From positions 1 to 64,000 of the forward strand of contig SVJB01000006.1 of assembly GCA_015069185.1 (NCBI GenBank): a stretch of 64,000 nucleotides of DNA, in the 5' to 3' direction. The position numbers and the translations under genes were made by a program. Below are positions 35,392 through 45,088 of the stretch, piece by piece (within the stretch, counting starts at the first letter, position 1; each line of letters opens with the position of its first letter). The notes below the pieces were generated by a model. That model made no database searches. It worked only from the letters and a program-made list of their open reading frames with translations, and was not told where the DNA came from. The DNA comes from Oscillospiraceae bacterium. Its GTDB lineage: Bacteria > Bacillota > Clostridia > UBA1212 > UBA1255.

Positions 35392-35449
35392 AAACCAAAT
35401 ATGCTCCTTCGAAAAATATGACGTACCGCAATAAGGCTAGTACTTAGGA

Positions 35450-35478
35450 ATAATAAATGTTTACACTGTAATTGTCAA
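35450..35478 (-). promoter_or_regulatory. Sigma-A promoter of the CofE-like gene
   Basis: TTGACA (35473-35478) and TATTAT (35450-35455) are 17 bases apart, about 59 bases before the ATG. Confidence 0.75.
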
Positions 35479-35525
35479 GGAATTTGTTGGTTTTTTTGTG
35501 AAAATTTACCGTCTGTACACAAATA

Positions 35526-36611
35526 TTATTTCTTCTTTCTTATGATAAGAGTAGCACCGAGAATTAACATTATTTGAGCAATGCCGGATGCTGATCTGCA
35601 GCCTCCATCCTCTGTTTGTCTGTTCTCCGGTGCCTGTGTAGGCTCTCTGGTAGGCAGTTTATCTATAGGTATAGCCGTAGGCCTTAGAGTCGGTGTAGCT
35701 ATAGGCTTATTAAAGCTATATGTCAGCACAAGATTATCAAACTTTATAGTTTTATCTGTACCTCTATTCCCAATAGCAATACCCGAGTATTCAGCACATA
35801 TACGTGCATTATCCAATGTCATGACTGCATTCCCATCAGGATCCTTTACAGTAGCCTGCTTATAGTATAACATAGGACAATCCTTATCATCACCATCCGG
35901 ATATGCAGCAGCCTCTCCGCCATACTCTATAGTACACAAAGCAACACCGTTTATCATAACAGCAATATTGCCTACACCATCGTCTGTAAATTTATAAGTA
36001 TTCATTTGTCTTGCTTTAAAGCCTTGAGGATATTTAAATTCTACTGTTTCAGAGCAAATATTAAGGCCGTCATCAACGTATGTCTTTATACAAATACATA
36101 TTTTTGTAGATGTTTCATATATCTTTATGCCTGATCCGCCTGTACCTGACGTTCCGTGTTCGCCACCGTTTTCAGCATACCAGTCCCATTCAAAGAATCC
36201 AAATTTCTGATCAATATCTGCATTTTTAGGATTCTTGATAGTATATGTATTAGGGTCAATTGCCCTTAGAAATATTGCACTATTATCTGTTTTACTTGAC
36301 ACATAGTCAACCTGGAATGAATATTCACCGGTAAGATATTCATATGCTACATTTTCACTTATATATATCTGTGAATAGCCCTTTATGTATCCTTCGCCGT
36401 TATTATTAACAGTTGCGGTACCGCCGGCAAAATTCTCCACTGTAAAAAAGTCCACAATATCCGTATTGGCAATTTCGTCATCGCCTGGTTCAAAAGAAAT
36501 CTCAAAGCTCTTTGTAATAGTTTCATACTGTATGTCTTGGGCTGATATTGTCTGTGAAAATAATGCCAGCAACGAAACAATAACAAATATTAATATAAAA
36601 GTCTTTTTCAT
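35526..36611 (-). CDS. Secreted beta-sandwich surface protein with Cys-type C-terminal anchor
   Basis: The 361-residue protein has a signal peptide (cleavage near ISAQDIQ) and one sandwich (about 30-300). It shares GFFEWDWYAENGGEHG, GTGGSGIKIYE, a C-terminal NARICAEYSGIAIGNRGTDKTIKFDNL segment and overall plan with the proteins at 21105 and 27519. A Pro/Thr linker precedes the tail GGCRSASGIAQIMLILGA then RKKK, very like the tail at 21105. The ATG overlaps the stop of the GH71/GH99-like gene by four bases (ATGA) with GGAGG upstream, so translation is coupled. It is the last gene of the seven-gene operon and probably binds its glycan. Confidence 0.65.
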   Translation of the reverse strand: MKKTFILIFVIVSLLALFSQTISAQDIQYETITKSFEISFEPGDDEIANTDIVDFFTVENFAGGTATVNNNGEGYIKGYSQIYISENVAYEYLTGEYSFQVDYVSSKTDNSAIFLRAIDPNTYTIKNPKNADIDQKFGFFEWDWYAENGGEHGTSGTGGSGIKIYETSTKICICIKTYVDDGLNICSETVEFKYPQGFKARQMNTYKFTDDGVGNIAVMINGVALCTIEYGGEAAAYPDGDDKDCPMLYYKQATVKDPDGNAVMTLDNARICAEYSGIAIGNRGTDKTIKFDNLVLTYSFNKPIATPTLRPTAIPIDKLPTREPTQAPENRQTEDGGCRSASGIAQIMLILGATLIIRKKK

Positions 36612-38572
36612 ACAGCTACCTCCGTTTTATTTGCTTTCCGTTTTCTCATTATAATCACTATCACAGTCGCGCCAACTGCCACTGCTGCTCCGGCAGAGAT
36701 TAATATAATATGCATTGTATTTAATATATTCGGATCATCTGAACTAATCTGAACAAAATGTTCATTAGATATTTTTCCGTTTTCTTTTACATATCTGAAG
36801 TTAAATCGCTCATTTGGCGCGCTATCTCCCAGGTCCATAAATTCCATAACCTGACCTGTTGTGGTAGAGTTATCTGCCCATTTAAAGTCGAAATTATCAC
36901 GATCATCAAGTCTGATCAAGCTGTTATCTACGCATATCACCATTGTATCGCCTAACAAAACATAGTCAGCCTGTCCAACAGTCTCAAACTCCCAACTATT
37001 ATCAACAAATCGCTCTACAGACACGCTGCCATCCTGGCGGCTACGATTTAGCACGAAATCATATCCTTCCCAACCTGAATAATAAAACTGGTCTGCATCT
37101 ATATACAGGTTCATCCAGTTAGTCCCTTCTGCTTCTATAATATTTTCTGTACAGCGCACATAAAAATACGTGTATTGATCTGTTTTAGAGACCTTTGCCT
37201 CCTGAATATCGTTGCGACCTGTTGTGTTCACCACCTTATCACCTGTTACCAGCACATAATCTCTGTGTGTAATGTCATTGACCATATCCGAGAAAACAGG
37301 CCCTACATTGTTAAATTCTGTCAAATCGCCGTTTATATTTACTGTAACAGAGCCGGTTCCTTGAGGAATTTCTCTCACTCCCTTGAATTTACGTATATAT
37401 GATGCCATCTGATAATAATAGTTATCTCCAAACAACGATTTAATAGGCTCAATGTCACGGCTAAATTCAGCGCTAAAAGCATCAACGTAATTACTTTGAA
37501 ACTGTAAGTCACCTTGTGCTATAGTGTATGAATTGGATATACGCTGACCTATTCCGGCATCCGGCCATCTACCAAATGTAAATTCATTCCAACCAGTAAT
37601 CATCACAATATCAGGATCAATTTTAAGAGCATGTTCCCATTGTTCTGCAAAAGTAAGACCAAGGCCTGAAGTTTCCAGCCCATAACCAAAGTCTCTCCAA
37701 CCGCTGGAGGGCTGAGCACCATCATGAAAGCTACGACCTTTAGATGAATTAGAGTGAAAACCTGCAGATACAACCACCTGTTCTATATTACCTTCTTCAT
37801 CTCTGCCCGGGACCTGGGGATATTCAGCAATCCATGGCCACTTTCCCTTACCGTCTCCTGTCCAGTCATTAAAAGCCCAAGAGTCACGCAATGTAAAGAA
37901 ATCACGGTATTCAGCCGCTAGCTGGCTGTGATTACCAAGCAACAGTGGCTTTCCGTCCCAACAAAACCACAAATCTTTATACTCATCATGTGAATAAATA
38001 TTCTTCCATATAGACTTCATATGTGATGGCATATTACCCTCGTCCATACCACAGAAGAAAGCTATTTGCGGTGTAGTGCCGCCTTCTTGTCGGATCTGGG
38101 ACCATACCTTGAACATTGTCAGCCATGCGTGTTCAAACAAACCTCCAAGATTTGTTGTATCAAGAAATACAAAATCTACTCCTGCCTCAGACAGAAGCTG
38201 GGCGTGCTTACGATATATCCATTCATCAGTATTATTATAATATCCGTAATACGGTTCTGCCCACACATGGAATCCGTTTCGCGGTACTATTTCCCATACA
38301 GCTTCAATGCCACCTTCTAAAAATGTTTTAGTTGTATCTATAACATGGGCACTTTTCGAATCCATAAACAAGAAATAGAAAATACCTACATATTTGCTTT
38401 CTCTGGGGTCACCAACATCCTCATTTGTAGGCAATTCTCTGCCCAGTGCATCTGTAGCCACCCATGTATCATACATACAATCTCTTTCCTGTGCCATTAC
38501 TACGGAAGAAACGCTTAGTATAAAAATAACTATGTATATTACTGTAAACAATCTTGTTACTATTTTTTTCAT
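36608..38572 (-). CDS. Membrane-anchored GH71/GH99-like enzyme with CBM9-like domain
   Basis: The ATG of MKKIVTRLF has GGAGG about 10 bases upstream; the GTG three codons earlier abuts that site and is rejected. The ~654-residue protein has a signal peptide (1-28), a barrel (about 35-410) with YVGIFYFLFMDS, RKHAQLLSEAGVDFVFLD (Asp138), DLWFCWDGKPL, ITGWNEFTFGRW and SAEFSRDIEP. A CBM9-like domain (TTGRNDIQEAKVS, GTNWMNLYIDADQ, DFKWADNS) and a C-terminal helix with RKRK follow. It pairs with the cytoplasmic paralogue at 2111-3883 (shared RELPxN N-terminus). In the operon it would act outside the cell, supplying the lipoprotein encoded just upstream. Confidence 0.65.
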   Translation of the reverse strand: MKKIVTRLFTVIYIVIFILSVSSVVMAQERDCMYDTWVATDALGRELPTNEDVGDPRESKYVGIFYFLFMDSKSAHVIDTTKTFLEGGIEAVWEIVPRNGFHVWAEPYYGYYNNTDEWIYRKHAQLLSEAGVDFVFLDTTNLGGLFEHAWLTMFKVWSQIRQEGGTTPQIAFFCGMDEGNMPSHMKSIWKNIYSHDEYKDLWFCWDGKPLLLGNHSQLAAEYRDFFTLRDSWAFNDWTGDGKGKWPWIAEYPQVPGRDEEGNIEQVVVSAGFHSNSSKGRSFHDGAQPSSGWRDFGYGLETSGLGLTFAEQWEHALKIDPDIVMITGWNEFTFGRWPDAGIGQRISNSYTIAQGDLQFQSNYVDAFSAEFSRDIEPIKSLFGDNYYYQMASYIRKFKGVREIPQGTGSVTVNINGDLTEFNNVGPVFSDMVNDITHRDYVLVTGDKVVNTTGRNDIQEAKVSKTDQYTYFYVRCTENIIEAEGTNWMNLYIDADQFYYSGWEGYDFVLNRSRQDGSVSVERFVDNSWEFETVGQADYVLLGDTMVICVDNSLIRLDDRDNFDFKWADNSTTTGQVMEFMDLGDSAPNERFNFRYVKENGKISNEHFVQISSDDPNILNTMHIILISAGAAVAVGATVIVIIMRKRKANKTEVAV

Positions 38573-38587
38573 TATTTTCACCCTCCT

Positions 38588-39976
38588 TTAAGACACAGAT
38601 GCAGATAACCCGTCGATGGTCATCTCTGCTTCAAGGCAGAAGTCTTTTATGTATATTTTGAAAGCTCTTTCTGAATCATTGCTCTCACCAAAATCTCTTT
38701 GCATAAGCGCACTGAAGATTGTACGAAGCCTTATATTCTTATTATAAACGTCTGCATCACCGTCCAGGACTTGTACAAAATCATCTCTTACATCGTAATC
38801 AATACCGTAAAGAACTGCCTTTGCATTATCACCTGCCAAGAGACCTTTCTTCCAGAAATCCTGTTCCCACAAAGCTTTTTTTACCGGTATACCACCATAA
38901 TAGTCATTTAATATCTTTTGTCCTATATCGGATACAGAAAATAATGCAAAGGCGGCAGCAGTAGCCTTCTTTTCTGAACTCTTTAGTACACTGAACCCTT
39001 TTATAAATCCTGTATTGGCATTTCCTGTTACCTTTCCGTCATCTCCTGCCGGCAGCGGTAGCAACTTAAGCGTACCCGCCTCTAACAGAGCCTCAGTATT
39101 CTTTCCCGGGTTTGCCCTTGTAAGTTCTAATGTTTCATTTGTAACGCCATCATGCCACGGCATACATGCATACGTCATTGACATTGCGCAAACAGCCGTA
39201 GCACTGCCCTTTTGATCTATTTGGTAAGATCTGGCAAGACCTGAGTTATACACATCCAGCATCCTGAGCAATGCATTGTATGTCTCCCCTGTATCCATGG
39301 TGATACTCTTGCCGTTATTCCAGCCACCGCCAAACATATTACAATAATACTGCCACACATACGGCATATAATAAGGCATATAAATACCTGTATATCTGAT
39401 ATTGTTCGTACTGTAATACAGCTGTTCCAATGTTTCCAGAAATTCCGAATATGTCCAACCATTAATTGATGGCACCTCTACACAGGCTTGAGCAAACAAA
39501 GATGTATCTGCATAAATTACAGTCCTGTCATAATTAAAAGGCATGTAATATATTGCATATTTTTCACCATTTTTATCAGCAAAACGACCTATATCCAATG
39601 CAGACGGTAATAGCTGCGCTTCATCTACGTCGTTTTTCTTCATATACTGTGTCAGGTCAACCAGATCGCCCGCAATATATCGGAGAACATCGTCACCACT
39701 TGCCAGAATACAATCATAACCATCAGTTTTCGCCGGTAATACATTCAAATATTCATACTGAACCTGCAGGTCGGGATTATGTAGTGTGAATGCCCTAGCG
39801 TATTCCTCCAGGCATTTTTCCTGCGCTTTCTGAGCTCCGGCCGAAGACTGATCCCTTACCACTGCTACAATTATAGTATTCGGATCTGTTTTATTGCATC
39901 CGGATATGCTAACTGCGCAAACAACAAGCGTCAAGCATAACATCATTAATATAACAGTAATTTTCACTCTTTTCAT
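38588..39976 (-). CDS. ABC transporter sugar-binding lipoprotein, no permease nearby
   Basis: The ATG of MKRVKITVILMML follows AGGAGA. The ~462-residue protein has a lipobox (SISGC) and the pattern of family 1 extracellular solute-binding proteins: NTIIVAVVRDQSS, YDCILASGDDVLRYIAGDLVDLTQYM, YAIYYMPFNYDRTVIYADTSLF, INGWTYSEFLETLEQL and the late FALFSVSDIGQKILNDYYGGIPVKK. It should hand oligosaccharides to an ABC importer. No permease or ATPase gene occurs in the window, so it must share a transporter encoded elsewhere. It sits in the operon between a glycosidase and the GH71/GH99-like enzyme. Confidence 0.85.
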   Translation of the reverse strand: MKRVKITVILMMLCLTLVVCAVSISGCNKTDPNTIIVAVVRDQSSAGAQKAQEKCLEEYARAFTLHNPDLQVQYEYLNVLPAKTDGYDCILASGDDVLRYIAGDLVDLTQYMKKNDVDEAQLLPSALDIGRFADKNGEKYAIYYMPFNYDRTVIYADTSLFAQACVEVPSINGWTYSEFLETLEQLYYSTNNIRYTGIYMPYYMPYVWQYYCNMFGGGWNNGKSITMDTGETYNALLRMLDVYNSGLARSYQIDQKGSATAVCAMSMTYACMPWHDGVTNETLELTRANPGKNTEALLEAGTLKLLPLPAGDDGKVTGNANTGFIKGFSVLKSSEKKATAAAFALFSVSDIGQKILNDYYGGIPVKKALWEQDFWKKGLLAGDNAKAVLYGIDYDVRDDFVQVLDGDADVYNKNIRLRTIFSALMQRDFGESNDSERAFKIYIKDFCLEAEMTIDGLSASVS

Positions 39977-40009
39977 ACAATCTCTCCTGTGAAAATATTT
40001 ACAATAACA

Positions 40010-40043
40010 TAAGCGCACAGATTGTTTTAAGACTGTGCGCTTA
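40010..40043 (-). other. Intercistronic hairpin inside the seven-gene operon
   Basis: An 11-base perfect stem (TAAGCGCACAG and complement) with a 12-base loop lies in the 79-base gap between the 628-frame glycosidase and the binding-protein gene. No T-run follows. It may protect or process the mRNA. Confidence 0.5.
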
Positions 40044-40055
40044 TAATAATTTCCA

Positions 40056-41927
40056 TTATTTACCTAACCAGATAGCATATTCTATCAAAGCATCAACATT
40101 AATACCGCTCTCCCACGGACGGAACCTGACGCCGTCAAACCTGCTCTCAATATACCGCTCTGACCATGTACCCACATCATCCATAAGATCAAGCACTTTG
40201 TTATATACCATTTCCTTGCCGTCCATATCGTACAGCACCAGGTTATACAGTAATAATCCATAATCGTATCCGATATTTTTCTTGTGTGCATCATCAGAAT
40301 AGACATATCCATCTTTTTTCATCTTATCCACAAGTTCCTGCAAATAGCCGGTTATTATATCTTTCCCGGGGTACGGAGAGCTTACATATGCAGGTAACAG
40401 CAAAGCACTTGGCAAATGATACAGGTCATATTTTCTTTGCATCTTCTTACCATGGCTAATGCATTTAGGACATAAGTATACATCTCCCTCACAGAGCTTA
40501 GTCCAGCCAAAGAAATCGCAGTCACCGATGCCCATGTTGAGGCATACTCCATATCTGTATTCAGGCTGTGCCAAGCCCTCTAATCTACGTGGGTTGTTAA
40601 GTGTGTATTTTCCGTCTATGATGAAATTATTCAGATACTCTTTTTCTACCGCATTCACAGTATTTTCCATTTTATCCAAGTCATATTTATCACTAATATC
40701 TGATGTTTTAAGAAAATCAATAAGCGCATGACCTGATAAAATAAATAACATAGTAGCCTCTGCAGAGCCATCATTCAACACATCTCTTGGCAGTAACCCA
40801 CCGGCAATATATGTTTCATCCCCATTAAACGGCAGCATACCATTATGAATTTGGGTTTCCTGTTGCAAATAGAGCCAATACAAGAAATCAATATTTTCAC
40901 GTATAACATCATAATCGCCTGTCAGCTGTGCATATTTGAAGAACTGAAGTAACAGATAACCGGTTATCTCTGTTTTATCGTTTTCGGCAAAATGGAACAG
41001 ACCCTTTACCCCTACTCCCTGTGCATTTAGGATATATCCGTTATGACGGTACACATCAATGTAGAATTGAAGCATTTTCCTTGCTTGTTTATGCAAACCA
41101 AGCTTAAGCATACACATGCATACACCGTATTGGTCACGTACATAGCCAAGGGGAAAAGGCTCCCCTGCGATTACGCTACCCTCTGCGCCTTGCTGTGCAA
41201 GAATATTGATAACAGTGCTCTCTATAGCATAAATAAGTTCTTCTCTACGTGGCATATTTGCAGGCACCACATCCAGCGCTGTAACAGTGCCAAACACCTG
41301 AGCCCACCATTTTTTAGTTTCCTCCAGCATTTGCTCATAAGATAGTTTCATTATGTGCAATGTATTCTGATCACATTCAGGAAAGGAAGGGCCTCCTACT
41401 ATTATGATATCAGCAGTACCCTGCACTGCAATATCATATGTAAACTCCCCTACACTCTTAACCTCCGCATCACCGCTTACTATTATGTTAAAGAACTGAG
41501 GAAAGGGAAGCGGATAATCGTTATACACCGGATTACCATTCTTTGTTTTAAATAAAATCACGGTCTTACTATCTGCATGTGATACAGTATCATAATGTAA
41601 CTGCTCTTTATTTCCATTAAATGGCTGTAAACTAAGGCTGATCCTCTTAGTACTTGTTACTCTGCGCACAAGGCAAGGGGCCTCGGAATAAGCAAAGTCC
41701 GTAACAGCAGCAAATGTGTTTCCATTTTCTTCTAATTCAACTGTCCAACAAGCAACCTGTTTCTGTCTGAAGACAGTATGGCGCGTTACAGACTCTGCCA
41801 GCATTAATTTACATTCAAATACAGATGGAGAGGAATACGGCGGTCCAAACACCTTGATCAAATCACCTTGTGCATATACGCCCAGTATTTTTCCGTTTCC
41901 GGACATATAAATCATATCTGTATCCAT
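40056..41927 (-). CDS. Intracellular six-hairpin (alpha/alpha)6 glycosidase
   Basis: The ATG of MDTDMIYMSGNG has GGAGG 8 bases upstream; the TTG five codons earlier is rejected. The ~623-residue protein has an N-terminal beta domain (about 1-195) and an (alpha/alpha)6 barrel with EPFPLGYVRDQYGVCMCMLKLG, KTEITGYLLLQFFKYAQLTGDYD, GMLPFNGDETYIAGG and YGVCLNMGIGDCDFFGW. Asp and Glu in VRDQYG and NGDETY are candidate catalytic residues. No signal peptide. A CPKC-type pair (LCPKCIS) could bind a metal. The CAZy family is not recognised; GH15/GH63/GH78-like enzymes share the fold. Position beside the UlaE-like gene suggests release of a pentose-type sugar. Confidence 0.6.
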   Translation of the reverse strand: MDTDMIYMSGNGKILGVYAQGDLIKVFGPPYSSPSVFECKLMLAESVTRHTVFRQKQVACWTVELEENGNTFAAVTDFAYSEAPCLVRRVTSTKRISLSLQPFNGNKEQLHYDTVSHADSKTVILFKTKNGNPVYNDYPLPFPQFFNIIVSGDAEVKSVGEFTYDIAVQGTADIIIVGGPSFPECDQNTLHIMKLSYEQMLEETKKWWAQVFGTVTALDVVPANMPRREELIYAIESTVINILAQQGAEGSVIAGEPFPLGYVRDQYGVCMCMLKLGLHKQARKMLQFYIDVYRHNGYILNAQGVGVKGLFHFAENDKTEITGYLLLQFFKYAQLTGDYDVIRENIDFLYWLYLQQETQIHNGMLPFNGDETYIAGGLLPRDVLNDGSAEATMLFILSGHALIDFLKTSDISDKYDLDKMENTVNAVEKEYLNNFIIDGKYTLNNPRRLEGLAQPEYRYGVCLNMGIGDCDFFGWTKLCEGDVYLCPKCISHGKKMQRKYDLYHLPSALLLPAYVSSPYPGKDIITGYLQELVDKMKKDGYVYSDDAHKKNIGYDYGLLLYNLVLYDMDGKEMVYNKVLDLMDDVGTWSERYIESRFDGVRFRPWESGINVDALIEYAIWLGK

Positions 41928-41946
41928 GTGTTTTCCCTCCAACTAT

Positions 41947-42774
41947 TTATGCGTTAACAAGTACCTTTTTAAAGAAATTACTTGCATATTCCATATCTTT
42001 ATACGGATCTCTTCCTTCCAGATGCCAGAACTCTGCAGTAAAGCGACGTACATTCATATCAAGCAATGCCTTTGATATTTCATCAAAGTTTACTTGTCCA
42101 TCACCGTACATCATATTACGAAATACGCCGGGAACAGTTTCTTTAAAATGGGCTGAGAAGATATGGCCTCGTCCTGTATATAAATCTCCCACCGGATCCT
42201 TTGTTGCGTTGCAGATATTTCCTGTATCCGGATACACACCAAGATATGGAGAATTAATCTTATTAACATATTCCATTGCCTTTTCAGTTGTGTTCATAAA
42301 ATCATTTTCCATAGTCTCCAGCGCCAGTATCACGCCATATGCCGATGCCATATGAGCTGATTTTGCGAGATTCTCTGTGAAAAGCTTCTTACTTTCTTCA
42401 TCTGATGTTTCATTATAATATACATCATAACCAGCAAGCTGAATAATACGAACGCCTATATCATGAGCAAAGCATATTGCATTTTCCATTATTTCCATGC
42501 CCTTAGCACGAATCTCAGGGATATGACTACCAATTGTATACTTACGATGTCCGCTAAGACAAATCGAAGTAACAGGCAGACGATCTGCACTAAGATGTAC
42601 AAAATCACGTCTTTCCTGCTGAGTCCAGTCAAGGCGGGCTAGCTTTGCGTCCGTCTCATCCACACTCATCTCTACATAATCAAAGCCCTTTGCACCGGCT
42701 GTTTCCAGCTTCTTCGCCCAGTCCCAATCGCTCGGCATAGCTTTTTCATATAAACCCAATAAATAATTTTTCAT
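41947..42774 (-). CDS. ulaE: L-xylulose-5-phosphate (L-ribulose-5-phosphate) 3-epimerase
   Basis: The 275-residue TIM-barrel protein matches E. coli UlaE/SgbU along its length by recall: LGLYEKAMPSDWDWAKKLE, FDYVEMSVDETDAKLARLDW, SICLSGHRKYTIGS, IQLAGYDVYYNE, LGVYPDTGNICN, and GHIFSAHFKETVPGVFRN. It interconverts L-xylulose 5-phosphate and L-ribulose 5-phosphate, the substrate of AraD encoded 7 kb away. It sits between two intracellular glycosidase genes in the operon (gaps of 1 and 19 bases). No L-ascorbate PTS or UlaD gene is present, so ascorbate is not the likely source. Confidence 0.9.
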   Translation of the reverse strand: MKNYLLGLYEKAMPSDWDWAKKLETAGAKGFDYVEMSVDETDAKLARLDWTQQERRDFVHLSADRLPVTSICLSGHRKYTIGSHIPEIRAKGMEIMENAICFAHDIGVRIIQLAGYDVYYNETSDEESKKLFTENLAKSAHMASAYGVILALETMENDFMNTTEKAMEYVNKINSPYLGVYPDTGNICNATKDPVGDLYTGRGHIFSAHFKETVPGVFRNMMYGDGQVNFDEISKALLDMNVRRFTAEFWHLEGRDPYKDMEYASNFFKKVLVNA

Positions 42775-42775
42775 T

Positions 42776-45073
42776 TTATACCCTCACATATGCAAAATAG
42801 TTATTATTTACTTTGCGAATTTCCAGAATATCTCCGTTGTTCACTTTAATATCAGCTGATGCAAAAGGACCCATTCTGATGTATTCCACATCAGCATCTG
42901 TTTTCCAGTCTGCAGTATATGATACATCCTGACAAGTTGCTGTAACTTTTCCTGCATGAACACCTTTCTGATACTGGAATGTGATTTTACTCTTTTCACC
43001 ATTTTTGTCAACAATCGGGAAATCAACAGTAGAGATTGAGCCCCATGTCAAAGGCAGACGCGGTATAAGTTTGATGCCACGCGCAGGCATAATATCATCA
43101 ATACCCAAGAGAAGTCTGGCACATTTTACAATCTCAGCCTGCTGTACTGCGTTACCCTGATCACTATTACGATACCAATATCTCTTAGATCCATGAACTA
43201 TAACTCCCTCCGGAACGATATAATTATGATCTGTATGATGATAGCAGAACATAGCCGCAGCCTCAATACAATCTGTTAACTCTTCATATCTGTCAAGCAT
43301 AATTGTTTGTTGTGTCAGATAACCCTGACCATAGCCCATTTGTCTTCCTGATTCAGGAGCGTAGAATACCTCTTTCTGAGCCATAAAAGTATTTGACATA
43401 AACTCAAATAATTCAGGGTCCTGTTTCTGCATATCATAACCAAACAGATCGCTGAAAATAAGCAAATCTACCATTCTCTTGTACTCATATGTCCAGCAAT
43501 CGTCTGTTGTATCTGTGAAAACATCACCGTATCTTGGATGATGCAGTATAAAATGACGTTTTGCACCTTCACGAAGCTCCGCAGCAAAATCCGCAATCTT
43601 TGCAGCATATTCACTTCTGCCCATATCTTCGAACATACGGCTGTAACCCAGAAGTGCATATGATGATATTATATTTGAGAACAGGTCATAACCTCCTGTC
43701 AGCTGTGTACTTGTTTCAGACTCAGAATAAAGAATATCGCTGAAGTTAGACTCTACAGGATTATCTCTTTGCCACAGATAGTAATCTGCGGCATCTTTAA
43801 GTTCCTTTTCATGATCAAAGAGCCACTGTTTATCAACAGCACCTTTTCTATACAGTGTGTACATACTGAGCATAACTGCTGCATGTCCATCATTTTCCTT
43901 ACCTTCGTTAAAGAGATCATTTTCATTCTGTGCAACAATATTTGCTACTCTCTTCCAATGCGGTATCTTGAATCTTATATTGGGATAATAGAGGAGCTTA
44001 TGTAGATAATCTGCTGCAACAGTAGTCCTCTTTCCATATCCAACATTTGTAAGCTCCATAAGAGTACGACCGATATCACGTGTCCATACATGTCCGCCAT
44101 ACGTATCCTTGCCTTCATTGAATGTGCCAAAGCCAAGATAACATCCAAAGTTTGCTGCCAATGGTGTAGATGTATGTGAACGTCCATCGTCGTCTACTTT
44201 TCCGTGAGCCATGTCCATAATGTTAGCACGATACACATTAGTATATACCTCTGCCATAGGAGCTCCCCCGAAGGTTATATCAGGCGCATCAAAATTCTCA
44301 ATCTCAATCTTTGGATCATGCTCCGGTAGGTCATCGCGGAACTGATACAAACGTCTTGCCATTCTGTCAAGATCTGCGTAATATGCACGACTAAGGAAGA
44401 AATCCTGATCTGCCAGTCTCCAGCTAGGGTCAATTTCTCCGCCCTTGAGCAAACCTGTAATTGCTGATATTGCTACATTTGTCTGTTTGCCCTCTTCCTT
44501 GGTAAATATGATTTCTTTTATCTTCTTAGTGTTATGAATACGATAACCGAATACCCATTTTGTACACTTTTCTGCCTCAGAGTCAGTATTTTCCATCAAG
44601 CACAGAGCCTTATCCTTCAGCGCAGCTGCATTCTTATCTGACGCAAAGGGCTCTGCATAAGGTGCCTCCCAGCAAGGCATATTTTCTCTGCCCTTGGTAC
44701 CATAATATAAATTATAGTTCCATGCATTAACGCCAAAGATAACAGAAATAAGTTCCTCTGTTCTGTCTTCAAATATAATACGTATACGAGCAAGTCTATC
44801 ACCAAAGAATGTCCTTACAGTATAGTCCCATGCACATTCCTGCTGACCCCACCATTCTGATGTATAAATAGAATCTGTTGCCATACCCAGGAAGAAAAGT
44901 ACCTCACATTCCTGATTCTCAAATGGCAATACGGCCTCTTTCTGAGTATCAAGGTAAAGTGAATTCTGATGAATCTTTTTCACCGCATCATTTTCATTTT
45001 TCATAACGTTAAATGGTATTCCGCAAACTGTTATTTCATGATTTTGCTCATTGTGTTGATATTTATAAAACAT
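42776..45073 (-). CDS. Intracellular six-hairpin (alpha/alpha)6 glycosidase
   Basis: The ATG of MFYKYQHNEQ is preferred because GGAG lies about 8 bases before it, whereas it directly abuts the ATG three codons earlier. The ~765-residue protein has an N-terminal beta-sandwich (about 1-260) and a helical barrel: TYGGHVWTRDIGRTLMELTNVG, DLFNEGKENDGHAAVMLSMY, SESETSTQLTGGYDLFSNIISSYAL, DDCWTYEYKRMVDLL. A C-terminal beta domain carries RGIKLIPRLPLTWG. Trp-Thr-Arg-Asp and the Glu/Asp in NEGKENDG are candidate catalytic elements. No signal peptide. GH78/GH127-like families share this plan, but I do not recognise an exact family. Confidence 0.6.
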   Translation of the reverse strand: MFYKYQHNEQNHEITVCGIPFNVMKNENDAVKKIHQNSLYLDTQKEAVLPFENQECEVLFFLGMATDSIYTSEWWGQQECAWDYTVRTFFGDRLARIRIIFEDRTEELISVIFGVNAWNYNLYYGTKGRENMPCWEAPYAEPFASDKNAAALKDKALCLMENTDSEAEKCTKWVFGYRIHNTKKIKEIIFTKEEGKQTNVAISAITGLLKGGEIDPSWRLADQDFFLSRAYYADLDRMARRLYQFRDDLPEHDPKIEIENFDAPDITFGGAPMAEVYTNVYRANIMDMAHGKVDDDGRSHTSTPLAANFGCYLGFGTFNEGKDTYGGHVWTRDIGRTLMELTNVGYGKRTTVAADYLHKLLYYPNIRFKIPHWKRVANIVAQNENDLFNEGKENDGHAAVMLSMYTLYRKGAVDKQWLFDHEKELKDAADYYLWQRDNPVESNFSDILYSESETSTQLTGGYDLFSNIISSYALLGYSRMFEDMGRSEYAAKIADFAAELREGAKRHFILHHPRYGDVFTDTTDDCWTYEYKRMVDLLIFSDLFGYDMQKQDPELFEFMSNTFMAQKEVFYAPESGRQMGYGQGYLTQQTIMLDRYEELTDCIEAAAMFCYHHTDHNYIVPEGVIVHGSKRYWYRNSDQGNAVQQAEIVKCARLLLGIDDIMPARGIKLIPRLPLTWGSISTVDFPIVDKNGEKSKITFQYQKGVHAGKVTATCQDVSYTADWKTDADVEYIRMGPFASADIKVNNGDILEIRKVNNNYFAYVRV

Positions 45074-45088
45074 ATTCTTCATCTCCTA

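Noticed and set aside
41947..42774. L-ascorbate utilisation as the source for the UlaE-like epimerase
   Set aside because: No UlaABC transporter, UlaD decarboxylase or UlaG lactonase gene is in the window, and the gene lies among glycosidases.
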